The notes: generated by a model not told the origin, from the sequence alone. A stretch of 7,668 nt of DNA from an uncultured Bacteroidota bacterium (GCA_903881265.1 CAIRSV010000139.1:1-7668), one strand, 5' to 3'; positions 1-6,663 are shown, numbered from the stretch's first letter. Program-made: numbers and translations.

Positions 1-195
1 GGCTATGGTATGGGTTTCAATATTGGCATCAAGGCACAACTGTTTCGCGCAATGTATGTTAGTCTTGATAATAAGACCGGCTTTATCAATATGCCTGATA
101 TCCTCACACGTGGCACAAACTATACAGACCGCGCACATCAATACTTCGGGTTTACTGAGTTTTTCTATGCCATCGGTTTTCAATATGCACTCTAG
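1..195 (+). CDS. C-terminal end of a probable outer-membrane beta-barrel protein (5' end outside window)
   Basis: An open frame runs from base 1 to a TAG at 193-195, giving the last 64 residues of a protein whose start lies outside the window. The visible part has alternating hydrophobic and polar residues (GYGMGFNIGIKAQLF near the left edge) and ends FFYAIGFQYAL. That pattern fits a final membrane strand with aromatic residues close to the C-terminus, as in Bacteroidota outer-membrane barrels. A short internal segment with N, D and T residues could be a loop between strands. No family-specific motif is visible, so the function is unknown. An internal ATG at base 10 gives a 61-residue frame, but the reading frame continues upstream of it to the window edge without a stop. 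The gene converges on moaA with 135 bases between them. Confidence 0.6.
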   Translation, partial: GYGMGFNIGIKAQLFRAMYVSLDNKTGFINMPDILTRGTNYTDRAHQYFGFTEFFYAIGFQYAL

Positions 196-330
196 GTTGT
201 TACGAAGTAAGTGCTACTTATAGCTGATATACCTTAGTTGCAAGATCGCATCATGATGTGTTGTTTGTCTGCCTCGAATTTAAGCCGGCGAAATAAAGGA
301 TGTACGAAGTATGTTCTCAGCAGACTCCTT
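196..330. repeat. Convergent intergenic region with a paired 9-bp repeat
   Basis: This spacer lies between the stop of the partial barrel gene and the stop of moaA. TACGAAGTA occurs twice, at 201-209 and 303-311, and each copy is itself a short TAC/GTA dyad. The first copy overlaps a small inverted repeat, AAGTA at 205-209 with TACTT at 215-219. CATCATGATG at 249-258 is a perfect 10-base palindrome. None of these is followed by a clear T-run, so no convincing intrinsic terminator is seen for either gene, although one might be expected between convergent genes. No coding potential was recognised. Confidence 0.35.
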
Positions 331-1332
331 TTATCCGCCGATTGATATCATACTGCGATTTTCCACATCGGCACTTTCAATACGAGTATAATCTGTGAGA
401 AGTTGCCCACCTAAGGCTTTTTCTTTCTGATGCAAATTGCCAAGTATCGCAGGCACTATATCTTGTCCATTTCTATATAAGGTCAGAATATCTGTCTCAC
501 CTTTTGAGAACAAACAATTCTTCATCTTACCGTCGGCTGTGAGTCGCAGTCGGTTACAAGTTGCACAAAACGGAGCCGTCATCGTACTGATAACAGCGAA
601 GGTACCAAGCGAGTCAATGACTTTGTATTTCTTCGTTGTATCATTCAACGCATCCTTCAGTTTGATGATGTCAAATTCGTTTTCAATCGTCGACAGAATC
701 TGCTGATAGGTAAATACTTTTTCACTCATCCATCGATTGTTTGTAAAGGGCATAAACTCAATAAAGCGTATATGAACCGGACTATGTGTTGTCCATCCAA
801 CAAAAGCATTAATCTCTTGATCATTGATCCCCTTCATAGTCACCACATTCACCTTCACCGAAAAATCATGTTGCAGTAATAAGTCGATATTTTGCTTCAC
901 CTGATCAAATTGATCACGTTTGGTAAGCGCCAAAAACGTAGCGGGATTCAAGGTGTCAAGGCTAACATTGACAGCATGCAAACCAGCAGCTTTAAATACA
1001 TCAATGAACTTGTGTAGCAACACACCATTCGTGGTGATGGTTAGTTTGACCGGCAATTGCGATAACATCGAAATGATATCGGCTACATCTTTTCGAATCA
1101 GTGGTTCGCCACCTGTTAGTCTAATTTTTGTAACACCTAATGACACAAACACTGTGGCCAAAGCTAGTATTTCATCCTTGCTCATCAGCTTCGAATGAGG
1201 GGTCACGTCTACTTCCTCATCAGGCATACAATAGAAACAACGGAAGTTACACGCATCTGTCAATGAAATACGAAGGTAGTTGTGCAGGCGTTGATGAGTA
1301 TCGGTGAGCATCGGGTGTAAAGGTAATGTCAT
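331..1332 (-). CDS. moaA: GTP 3',8-cyclase MoaA (molybdenum cofactor biosynthesis)
   Basis: MoaA is a cytoplasmic radical SAM enzyme. It converts GTP to 3',8-cyclo-7,8-dihydro-GTP, which MoaC then turns into cyclic pyranopterin monophosphate in the first stage of molybdenum cofactor synthesis. The 333-residue protein has the usual family length. Directly visible are the radical SAM cluster motif C28-x3-C32-x2-C35 after LRISLTDACNF, the SAM-contacting GGEP at 74-77, SLDT at 124-127 and IEFMP at 191-195. The second 4Fe-4S site, which holds the GTP, is C256-x2-C259 plus C273, with NRLRLT at 260-265 between. The protein ends in Gly-Gly, the conserved MoaA tail needed for activity, so the gene looks intact and functional. 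The ATG at 1330-1332 places the usual short N-terminal arm before the cluster motif; no strong ribosome binding site precedes it. No other moa, moe or mog gene is in the window. Confidence 0.97.
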   Translation of the reverse strand: MTLPLHPMLTDTHQRLHNYLRISLTDACNFRCFYCMPDEEVDVTPHSKLMSKDEILALATVFVSLGVTKIRLTGGEPLIRKDVADIISMLSQLPVKLTITTNGVLLHKFIDVFKAAGLHAVNVSLDTLNPATFLALTKRDQFDQVKQNIDLLLQHDFSVKVNVVTMKGINDQEINAFVGWTTHSPVHIRFIEFMPFTNNRWMSEKVFTYQQILSTIENEFDIIKLKDALNDTTKKYKVIDSLGTFAVISTMTAPFCATCNRLRLTADGKMKNCLFSKGETDILTLYRNGQDIVPAILGNLHQKEKALGGQLLTDYTRIESADVENRSMISIGG

Positions 1333-1355
1333 CCATCTTTATAAAATCAGGATGA

Positions 1356-1386
1356 TTGAAAAGTATAGGATTAAACTCTATTTTTG
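1356..1386 (+). promoter_or_regulatory. Bacteroidota-type promoter for the glycosyltransferase gene
   Basis: TTG at 1356-1358 is followed after exactly 20 bases by TATTTTTG at 1379-1386, a full match to the -7 element TAnnTTTG of the Bacteroidota primary sigma factor. Transcription would begin near 1391-1393, about 8 bases before the TTG start codon at 1400. The -33 TTG lies in the right arm of a small inverted repeat (AATCA 1345-1349, TGATT 1353-1357). Consensus and spacing are known; use of this site in the cell is inferred. Confidence 0.6.
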
Positions 1387-1399
1387 ACATTTAAACACA

Positions 1400-2851
1400 T
1401 TGTCTATCAAAACAATATCTAAACTCAATCTCGCCTGTTGGCTTTTTGTCCTAAGTGTGGCAATCATACTCACAGCATCGACGCTTATCAAACATGGTAT
1501 GTTCATGGATGCTATGTTGTATACCTCCGTTTCGCATAATCTAAGTCGAGGAATAGGCAGCTTTTGGTTTCCCTATTTCGATTCGTTTAATATCATTCAA
1601 TTGACGTCCTTTCATGAGCAACCACCATTAGTGTTCGGTATCCAATCGCTCTTCTTTCGATTGTTGGGCGATAGTATGTATGTCGAACGTATCTATACCT
1701 TCTTCACAATGTGTATGAGTATGTGGCTAATGACATGGCTATGGCGCGAAATCAACAAAGAGAATGATACGTTGCGGCCCAATGCCTGGATTGCTATACT
1801 CATTTGGATTAGCATACCAGTTTGCTTTTGGTCGTACTCCAACAATATGCACGAAAATACAATGGGCCTGTTTACGTTGAGTGCAGTGTTGTTTAGTTAC
1901 AAGGCATTGCAATCAAAAAAGGACCACTTTTTTTATTATATTCTAGCTGGCATTTTTGTTTGTTTAGCTGCACTGAGTAAAGGGCTCCCAGGTTTATTTC
2001 CAATCGCAGTTCCATTTCTTCATTGGTTGTTTATTCGCACGAAATCATTTTCAAAGATGATATTGTATTCCTTCATCTTGTTGAGTGTATTGCTGATTGT
2101 TGGTATCGGCTTATATCTCTATCCCGATTCAAGAGAAAGCTTATCAATCTATCTCTTCAAACGGGCCTTTCAGCGGATCAATTCGGTGCATAGTGTCAAT
2201 AATCGATTCTTCATTTTCTGGCGCTTACTTTCTGAACTAATACCTGCCTTTATACTAACAGCATTGGTGTATCTCATCGCAAAATGGAAGGGCATTCGTA
2301 CAGAATTTTCAACACAGAAAAAACAGGGATTCTTCTTTCTTGCCATCGGACTGAGCGGTTCGCTGCCGTTGATGCTGACCTTGGTACAAAATGGTTTTTA
2401 TTTTGTTTGCGCCTTGCCATTTTTCGCCATCGGATTTGCGTTATTGTTGGCACCAAGTATACAATCATGGCGATCAAAAATCAATGTGATACATCATACT
2501 AGATTACTCGGTGTGAGCGTGCTACTTCTTGTCGGTTCATTAGCGTTCACCTATTTTCAAAAGGACAACTATAGTCGCGATAAAGAATTACTCCATGATG
2601 TAGAACTAATCAGCCATGTGGTGCCATCGAATACACGGATGCATTGCACCCATATTGCTTATCAGTATTGGGAATTAAATTGTTATCTCGTACGAATGTA
2701 TGATATCAGTGTAAGTGATATTGAATTAGAACCACATGAACTACCCTTTTTTATTACAGAAATTGAAGTGCCAAATCCTGACCCGCAACATTTTGTAGAC
2801 CTGAAATTACCTTTACGTAAATACAAGTTATATAAACGGAAAGGATCATAA
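1400..2851 (+). CDS. ArnT/PMT-family membrane glycosyltransferase
   Basis: This 483-residue integral membrane protein resembles the ArnT/dolichyl-phosphate-mannose mannosyltransferase superfamily, which moves a sugar from a polyprenyl-phosphate carrier onto a lipid, glycan or protein at the outer face of the inner membrane. A first membrane segment at about 11-30 is followed by MDAMLY (36-41), whose D37 sits where the family's catalytic acidic residue lies. HEQPPL at 72-77, YVERIYTFF near 94-102 and LSKGLPGLFP at 192-201 also fit the family. About eleven hydrophobic segments can be counted up to residue 386, then a soluble tail of roughly 97 residues. The start is TTG: an in-frame TGA lies at 1385-1387 and the first in-frame ATG (codon 34, base 1499) would remove the first membrane segment. 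The acceptor and donor sugar cannot be told. The gene diverges from moaA and its stop abuts the stop of the opposing lipoprotein gene. Confidence 0.82.
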   Translation: MSIKTISKLNLACWLFVLSVAIILTASTLIKHGMFMDAMLYTSVSHNLSRGIGSFWFPYFDSFNIIQLTSFHEQPPLVFGIQSLFFRLLGDSMYVERIYTFFTMCMSMWLMTWLWREINKENDTLRPNAWIAILIWISIPVCFWSYSNNMHENTMGLFTLSAVLFSYKALQSKKDHFFYYILAGIFVCLAALSKGLPGLFPIAVPFLHWLFIRTKSFSKMILYSFILLSVLLIVGIGLYLYPDSRESLSIYLFKRAFQRINSVHSVNNRFFIFWRLLSELIPAFILTALVYLIAKWKGIRTEFSTQKKQGFFFLAIGLSGSLPLMLTLVQNGFYFVCALPFFAIGFALLLAPSIQSWRSKINVIHHTRLLGVSVLLLVGSLAFTYFQKDNYSRDKELLHDVELISHVVPSNTRMHCTHIAYQYWELNCYLVRMYDISVSDIELEPHELPFFITEIEVPNPDPQHFVDLKLPLRKYKLYKRKGS

Positions 2852-3820
2852 TTAAAAACCTATGTTGAAAAGACATCCATTGTCACCAACAACAAAACAA
2901 GTTTGATCATCCCTAAAGGTAATACCATGCAAGTCGTTTGAGGTAAATCGCACGGCTTCTTTCCAACTTAATCCGTCATCGGCACTAACAAAAACTACAC
3001 CGCCTTCGGCAACTGCTACAACGCGACTGCCGCTGTTTCGTTCTACATCAAGAAAGTGAATTTTCTTTTTTGTCATATCATTGCCGTTTCTGATAAATTG
3101 CCATGAAGCGCCACCATTATTGGTACGAAGAATACTGCCTTCATAACCTACTGCAATACCTTCATTCGAATTTTTCCAACACATTGCTTTGAAGAAATCA
3201 TTTTTCGCCGTCGTAAAATTATGCGTCAGTCCACCGTCAACTGATTTTAAAATAGCGCCATAACCTGCATAATAGACAGTATTCAAATCTGGCATATCGA
3301 TATCACAAAGTTCGAATCCAAGCGTTTCTGAAACCTGAATAGTACCGCTACCATCTGCCTTGAATCGACTGATATGACCTCGATTAAATGCTGTACCTCC
3401 AATGATAAGGGCGCTGTCGTTGCTTTTGAAAATAACATCCTTTAATTCGTTCCATGCACTATGTTGCACATACTGAAAGCTGTTTCCAGTATCGCTACTG
3501 ATATAGATAGTTCCACCATAACCGACGGTGATTATTTTTCCATCCTTCAAGAAATCAAACCCATAGATTTCTTTTTGTTCATTGTTGCTGGGTAAATGTA
3601 CATCATACCAAGTGGCACCTCCATCGATTGTCTTCAACATAGCAGGGTGCGAAAACTGCTGCCCACCCACGATAAATCCAGTTTTCTGATCAAGAAATTT
3701 AATCTTATTCAAACGGTCGTGGAATGGAATCAATATTTCCGTAGCATTGATATCGAGTTTTTTTTTCGAGCATGATAGCAAGCCTGTTATACACAGCAAA
3801 CTGATGAGAAGATTACGCAT
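2852..3820 (-). CDS. Ycf48-like beta-propeller lipoprotein with Asp-box repeats
   Basis: The 322-residue product begins with a lipoprotein signal peptide: hydrophobic residues 4-16 and lipobox LLSC with the modified cysteine at C17, followed by SKKK. The remainder is built of repeats typical of Ycf48/BNR-type propellers. Asp-box-like motifs lie at 64-71 (DGGATW), 108-115 (SSDTGNSF), 193-200 (SVDGGLTH), 233-240 (TNNGGASW) and 279-286 (SADDGLSW). Each repeat also carries a VGYGG- or VGxxG-like strand (99-103, 185-188, 224-228, 311-315). Ycf48 itself helps photosystem II assembly, but non-photosynthetic bacteria have many relatives of unknown role, so only a structural or binding role on a membrane surface can be proposed. 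Sialidase activity is unlikely: no catalytic residues of that family were recognised. The ATG overlaps the mutL stop by 8 bases, suggesting co-transcription and coupled translation. Confidence 0.85.
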   Translation of the reverse strand: MRNLLISLLCITGLLSCSKKKLDINATEILIPFHDRLNKIKFLDQKTGFIVGGQQFSHPAMLKTIDGGATWYDVHLPSNNEQKEIYGFDFLKDGKIITVGYGGTIYISSDTGNSFQYVQHSAWNELKDVIFKSNDSALIIGGTAFNRGHISRFKADGSGTIQVSETLGFELCDIDMPDLNTVYYAGYGAILKSVDGGLTHNFTTAKNDFFKAMCWKNSNEGIAVGYEGSILRTNNGGASWQFIRNGNDMTKKKIHFLDVERNSGSRVVAVAEGGVVFVSADDGLSWKEAVRFTSNDLHGITFRDDQTCFVVGDNGCLFNIGF

Positions 3821-5684
3821 TATTGATTAGCACGTCGATATCGTGTGAAGAAAGTTTGGCAAATACCTTTTTTCCGGTAGGTGAAAGTTGGGGCTGTTCG
3901 CAAACAAATAAATCCTGCATAAGTCGTTCCATTTCACGTTCGGATAATTTTTTACCATGTTGAATAGCTCGTTGCATAGCGAGCGTTCGTATCAGTCGTT
4001 CACGTTTATCAAGTCGCACATCAGACGAAGCATGTTTAAACGCTTCAAGAATTTTCTCGATCGATGAGATTTCATTTCCTTGTTTTACATCAGCCGGAAT
4101 ACCTTGCAGAATAAACGAATTTTTTCCAAATTCCTCCACTTCATATCCTAACTCCAATAAATCGGGAAGCATACCTAGTAAAAGAATCGCATCCGAAGGA
4201 GGTAATTCGAAGGTCTGCGGCAGAAGGCATTTTTGAATGCTAATCGGTGTTGAAGTCACTTGTTCGAATCGCTCATATAAAATACGCTGATGAGCCAATT
4301 GCTGATCCACTAACAGAAAACCTGTCTTGGTAGACACCACGATATACGATAGATTAATTTGTGTGTAGCTCGGAGTAAATTCTTCTTTTAGAAAGGCTGT
4401 TTGTTGTTCAGTCTCAATTTTTACATCATAGGTATTGGCAGCCGATGGTCTGTTTTCATCCTGATTATTTTCAGGTAAAGCCGTGCCTGCAAATTGTTCT
4501 TGAATCTTATACATATCCTTCCAATGTCTCACATCTTCCTTTTTATTGAGAAAGTGCGCTTGTCCTTTTTCTGTGAACGATTGAAAGAGAAAATCACCTT
4601 TGGTATGTTCCTGCGTTTGTCGAGAGAAAGGTTGGGTAACCGCTGTCAGATGTTCGATAGATGAATCCAAACTAAAATCAAGCGAAGGCGCTATGCTGTA
4701 TTTGCTCAGTGCATGTTTCACCGCCGAGCTAACAAACGAGTATATGATACGGTCGTCTTCAAATTTGATTTCTTGTTTGGTTGGATGCACATTGATATCG
4801 ACACGCTTTGGTTCAATATCGATGAACAATACAAACAAAGGGAATTCATCTTTACCAATCAATTCGCGATACGCTTGTGAAACGGCATGATTGAGATAGG
4901 GACTTTTAATAAATCGGTCATTGACAAAGAAAAATTGATTGCCTCTGGTTTTTGTCGAAATATCAGGCGTGCCGACAAATCCGGTGATCTGCACAAAGTC
5001 GGTTGGTTCTTCAACAGGCACCAGTTTCGACATCAGGTTATTGCCGAGTAAGGCGATGATACGTTGTTTGAGTTTACCTTTTTCAAGATTGAAAATATCA
5101 TTGTTGTTGTTTGTAAATTGAAATCCAATGACAGGATTGGCCATCGCAACACGGATAAATTCATCCACAATATGGCGCATTTCGACCGTATTGGTTTTTA
5201 AGAAATTACGTCGAGCAGGCACATTAAAGAATAAATTTTTGACCGCCAAACTCGACCCTACGGCACTTTGACAAGGCTCTTGAGAACGCACGGTGCTATT
5301 ATCAATCAAAATACACGTGCCTATTTCGTCATTCTCTGTTCGCGTTTTTAATTCCACCTGCGCAACGGCTGCAATAGAGGCCAATGCTTCGCCTCTAAAA
5401 CCCATAGTACGTATGGCGAATAAGTCGTCAATTGATTTTATTTTGGAGGTCGCATGACGCTCGAAACAGAGACGAGCATCAATCGGACTCATGCCTTTAC
5501 CATTATCATTGACCTGTATTAATTCCTTACCAGCATCTTTAATAATCAGATGAATTTGAGTGGCCCCTGCATCAATTGCATTTTCCAGCATTTCCTTCAC
5601 GGCACTTGCAGGACGCTGTATCACTTCACCGGCGGCAATCTGATTGGCAATATTATCGGGCAATAACCCTATTATGTCTGGCAT
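3813..5684 (-). CDS. mutL: DNA mismatch repair protein MutL
   Basis: MutL is the ATP-driven matchmaker that links mismatch-bound MutS to the downstream nuclease, helicase and exonuclease steps of DNA mismatch repair. The 623-residue protein has a complete N-terminal GHKL ATPase: ENAIDAG at 34-40 with catalytic E34, DNGKGM at 60-65, RHATSK at 76-81 and GFRGEALASI at 95-104. NVPARRNFL (154-162) and VDINVHPTKQEIKF (295-308) are further MutL signatures. Residues from about 330 to 435 form a poorly conserved linker, and 440-623 the dimerisation domain. In that domain the endonuclease metal motif DQHA(x)2E(x)4E reads DQQLAHQRILYE (460-471), and the cysteine/histidine ligands near the C-terminus are absent, so nicking activity is doubtful. 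The ATG at 5682-5684 gives the expected start close to the ATPase. The gene has its own promoter-like element and overlaps the following lipoprotein gene. Confidence 0.97.
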   Translation of the reverse strand: MPDIIGLLPDNIANQIAAGEVIQRPASAVKEMLENAIDAGATQIHLIIKDAGKELIQVNDNGKGMSPIDARLCFERHATSKIKSIDDLFAIRTMGFRGEALASIAAVAQVELKTRTENDEIGTCILIDNSTVRSQEPCQSAVGSSLAVKNLFFNVPARRNFLKTNTVEMRHIVDEFIRVAMANPVIGFQFTNNNNDIFNLEKGKLKQRIIALLGNNLMSKLVPVEEPTDFVQITGFVGTPDISTKTRGNQFFFVNDRFIKSPYLNHAVSQAYRELIGKDEFPLFVLFIDIEPKRVDINVHPTKQEIKFEDDRIIYSFVSSAVKHALSKYSIAPSLDFSLDSSIEHLTAVTQPFSRQTQEHTKGDFLFQSFTEKGQAHFLNKKEDVRHWKDMYKIQEQFAGTALPENNQDENRPSAANTYDVKIETEQQTAFLKEEFTPSYTQINLSYIVVSTKTGFLLVDQQLAHQRILYERFEQVTSTPISIQKCLLPQTFELPPSDAILLLGMLPDLLELGYEVEEFGKNSFILQGIPADVKQGNEISSIEKILEAFKHASSDVRLDKRERLIRTLAMQRAIQHGKKLSEREMERLMQDLFVCEQPQLSPTGKKVFAKLSSHDIDVLINNA

Positions 5685-5688
5685 GTTG

Positions 5689-5696
5689 CAAATGTA
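5689..5696 (-). promoter_or_regulatory. -7 promoter element upstream of mutL
   Basis: Read on the minus strand, 5696 to 5689 is TACATTTG, an exact match to TAnnTTTG. The -33 side is weak: TTTC at 5717-5714, 17 bases upstream, differs from TTTG at one position. Transcription from here would start at or within a few bases of the mutL ATG (5684), so the message would be leaderless or nearly so. Confidence 0.42.
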
Positions 5697-5737
5697 AGAA
5701 GAAGATATCAGATGAAATCAGCAGGCTGCCTTAAATG

Positions 5738-5796
5738 CAAATGACCATGAACAACGGCTGCATATTCTTACAACATCAGCGGTTCATGATCATTTA
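5738..5796 (-). terminator. Intergenic RNA hairpin after the response regulator gene
   Basis: On the minus-strand RNA, bases 5796-5782 pair with 5752-5738 in an unbroken 15-bp stem containing two U-G pairs. A further 4-bp inner stem (GCTG 5780-5777 with CAGC 5760-5757) closes a 16-base loop. On the plus strand the two U-G positions would be C-A mismatches, so the structure favours transcription from the minus strand. It begins 15 bases after the regulator stop codon, where a terminator would be expected, and ends before the mutL promoter-like element. It is followed by GCATTTAA and not by a long U-run, so it may be a weak terminator or an RNA-stabilising end. Confidence 0.5.
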
Positions 5797-5811
5797 TCGT
5801 ATCGTGCTTGA

Positions 5812-6561
5812 CTATGCTTCAGGCGCGATCAAACGAAATCCATGTCCATGGATATTTGAAATTTCAACGCCCTCATCATCTTTCAATATTTTTCTAAGCT
5901 TGGCAATATACACATCCATTGAGCGGCCATTAAAATAGGTATCACTTCCCCATATCTTTTTCAAGACTACGTCGCGAGGAAGAAGGTCGTTCTTGCTTTC
6001 GCACAGCATCTTCAATAAAAAGTTTTCTTTCGGAGAGAGGTTATATTTAGTCGCACCGATACAGAGTTCCCGTAGTTTACTATTGAAATGAAACTTACCG
6101 AAAACGAATTCAAATATTTCATTCTGCTTTTCTTCTCGTTCAGAATTTCGTTTCAGGATAGCCTTGATCTTATGAATGAGTATGTCGCTGTCAAATGGTT
6201 TGAGGATATAATCATCGGCACCAAGTCTGTACCCGTTTAGGATATCTTCTTTCATATTTTTGGCAGTCAGGAAAAAGAGGGGGATATCGATATCGACATT
6301 ACGAATTTCTTCAGCCAATGAGAAACCATCAAGATTTGGCATCATCACATCGAGCAAGCACAAATCGTATTTCTCTCTTCGAAAAGCAGCAAGGCCTAGA
6401 ATACCATCGCGAACAAGTTCTACCACATAATCATTCAGTTCAAGATAATTTTTCAGCACTTTCCCAAAATTGGCGTCATCCTCAACCAATAGGATTTTTG
6501 ATTTCTGTATTTTTTCTGTGTCGATTTTTTCGTGTTCAATTTTACTATCTTCCATTGTCAT
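5812..6561 (-). CDS. OmpR/PhoB-family two-component response regulator
   Basis: The 249-residue protein has a receiver domain at about 21-138 and a winged-helix DNA-binding domain at about 148-247. Receiver landmarks are all present: acidic pocket E27-D28-D29, phosphoacceptor D71 in LLDVMMPNLDG, T99 in LTAK and K121 in LKPFD. The output domain shows LSPKENFLLKML (175-186) and the recognition-helix and wing segment from GRSMDVYIAKLRKIL (212-226) to IHGHGFRL (237-244), as in many Bacteroidota OmpR-type regulators. It should be phosphorylated by a membrane histidine kinase and then act as a transcription factor. No kinase gene lies in the window. About 20 charged residues precede the receiver, longer than usual. 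The chosen ATG is at 6559-6561, but the third codon (6553-6555) is also ATG and may be the true start, given how close the promoter-like element lies. It diverges from the small barrel gene. Target genes are unknown. Confidence 0.94.
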   Translation of the reverse strand: MTMEDSKIEHEKIDTEKIQKSKILLVEDDANFGKVLKNYLELNDYVVELVRDGILGLAAFRREKYDLCLLDVMMPNLDGFSLAEEIRNVDIDIPLFFLTAKNMKEDILNGYRLGADDYILKPFDSDILIHKIKAILKRNSEREEKQNEIFEFVFGKFHFNSKLRELCIGATKYNLSPKENFLLKMLCESKNDLLPRDVVLKKIWGSDTYFNGRSMDVYIAKLRKILKDDEGVEISNIHGHGFRLIAPEA

Positions 6562-6571
6562 ATTATTTTTT

Positions 6572-6579
6572 CAAAAGTA
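6572..6579 (-). promoter_or_regulatory. -7 promoter element upstream of the response regulator gene
   Basis: On the minus strand 6579 to 6572 reads TACTTTTG, an exact TAnnTTTG match. No good -33 TTG at the usual distance was found; a TTTA at 6607-6604 lies slightly too far away. A start of transcription near 6565-6567 would leave only about 5 bases before the first ATG, or about 11 before the second in-frame ATG. Confidence 0.42.
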
Positions 6580-6620
6580 CCCATTGAAATTCCCGTCCTT
6601 AGCTAAATCCGTGTAATATT

Positions 6621-6663
6621 TTGTTAAAACAACACCGCGCTCTGTTGATATGGATATCATCAA
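6621..6663. promoter_or_regulatory. Cluster of short dyads in the divergent regulator/barrel intergenic region
   Basis: The 217 bases between the response regulator and the barrel gene are non-coding and AT-rich. They contain TTGTT-AA-AACAA at 6621-6632. Further along are nested dyads: GATAT-GG-ATATC at 6647-6658, flanked by TTGAT at 6645-6649 and ATCAA at 6659-6663. Such dyads could be regulator-binding sites, but OmpR-family proteins more often bind direct repeats, and short dyads arise easily in AT-rich DNA. Assignment to any regulator is conjecture. Confidence 0.25.

Noticed and set aside
5..223. 72-residue plus-strand frame overlapping the partial barrel gene
   Set aside because: It overlaps the frame open from base 1, which has a convincing barrel-strand pattern; the alternative translation is rich in Cys, Ser and Ile without domain features.
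437..1198. Two plus-strand frames (437-706 and 920-1198) inside moaA
   Set aside because: They lie antisense to a well-supported gene and their translations show no recognisable motif.
1358..1365. Minus-strand TACTTTTC as a moaA promoter
   Set aside because: It misses the key final G of TAnnTTTG, no TTG lies at the right distance, and it overlaps the better plus-strand promoter.
2274..2502. Small frames on both strands inside the glycosyltransferase gene
   Set aside because: Out-of-frame or antisense readings of a continuous membrane protein; no independent start signal or family match.
4600..5121. Plus-strand frames antisense to mutL
   Set aside because: mutL is unmistakable across this stretch and the antisense translations look random.
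5735..5938. Plus-strand frame over the hairpin and the regulator's 3' end
   Set aside because: Much of it is antisense to the conserved DNA-binding domain; the rest is the inverted repeat. No family resemblance.
6318..6587. Plus-strand frame antisense to the receiver domain
   Set aside because: It overlaps the conserved phosphorylation region of the regulator and has no motif of its own.
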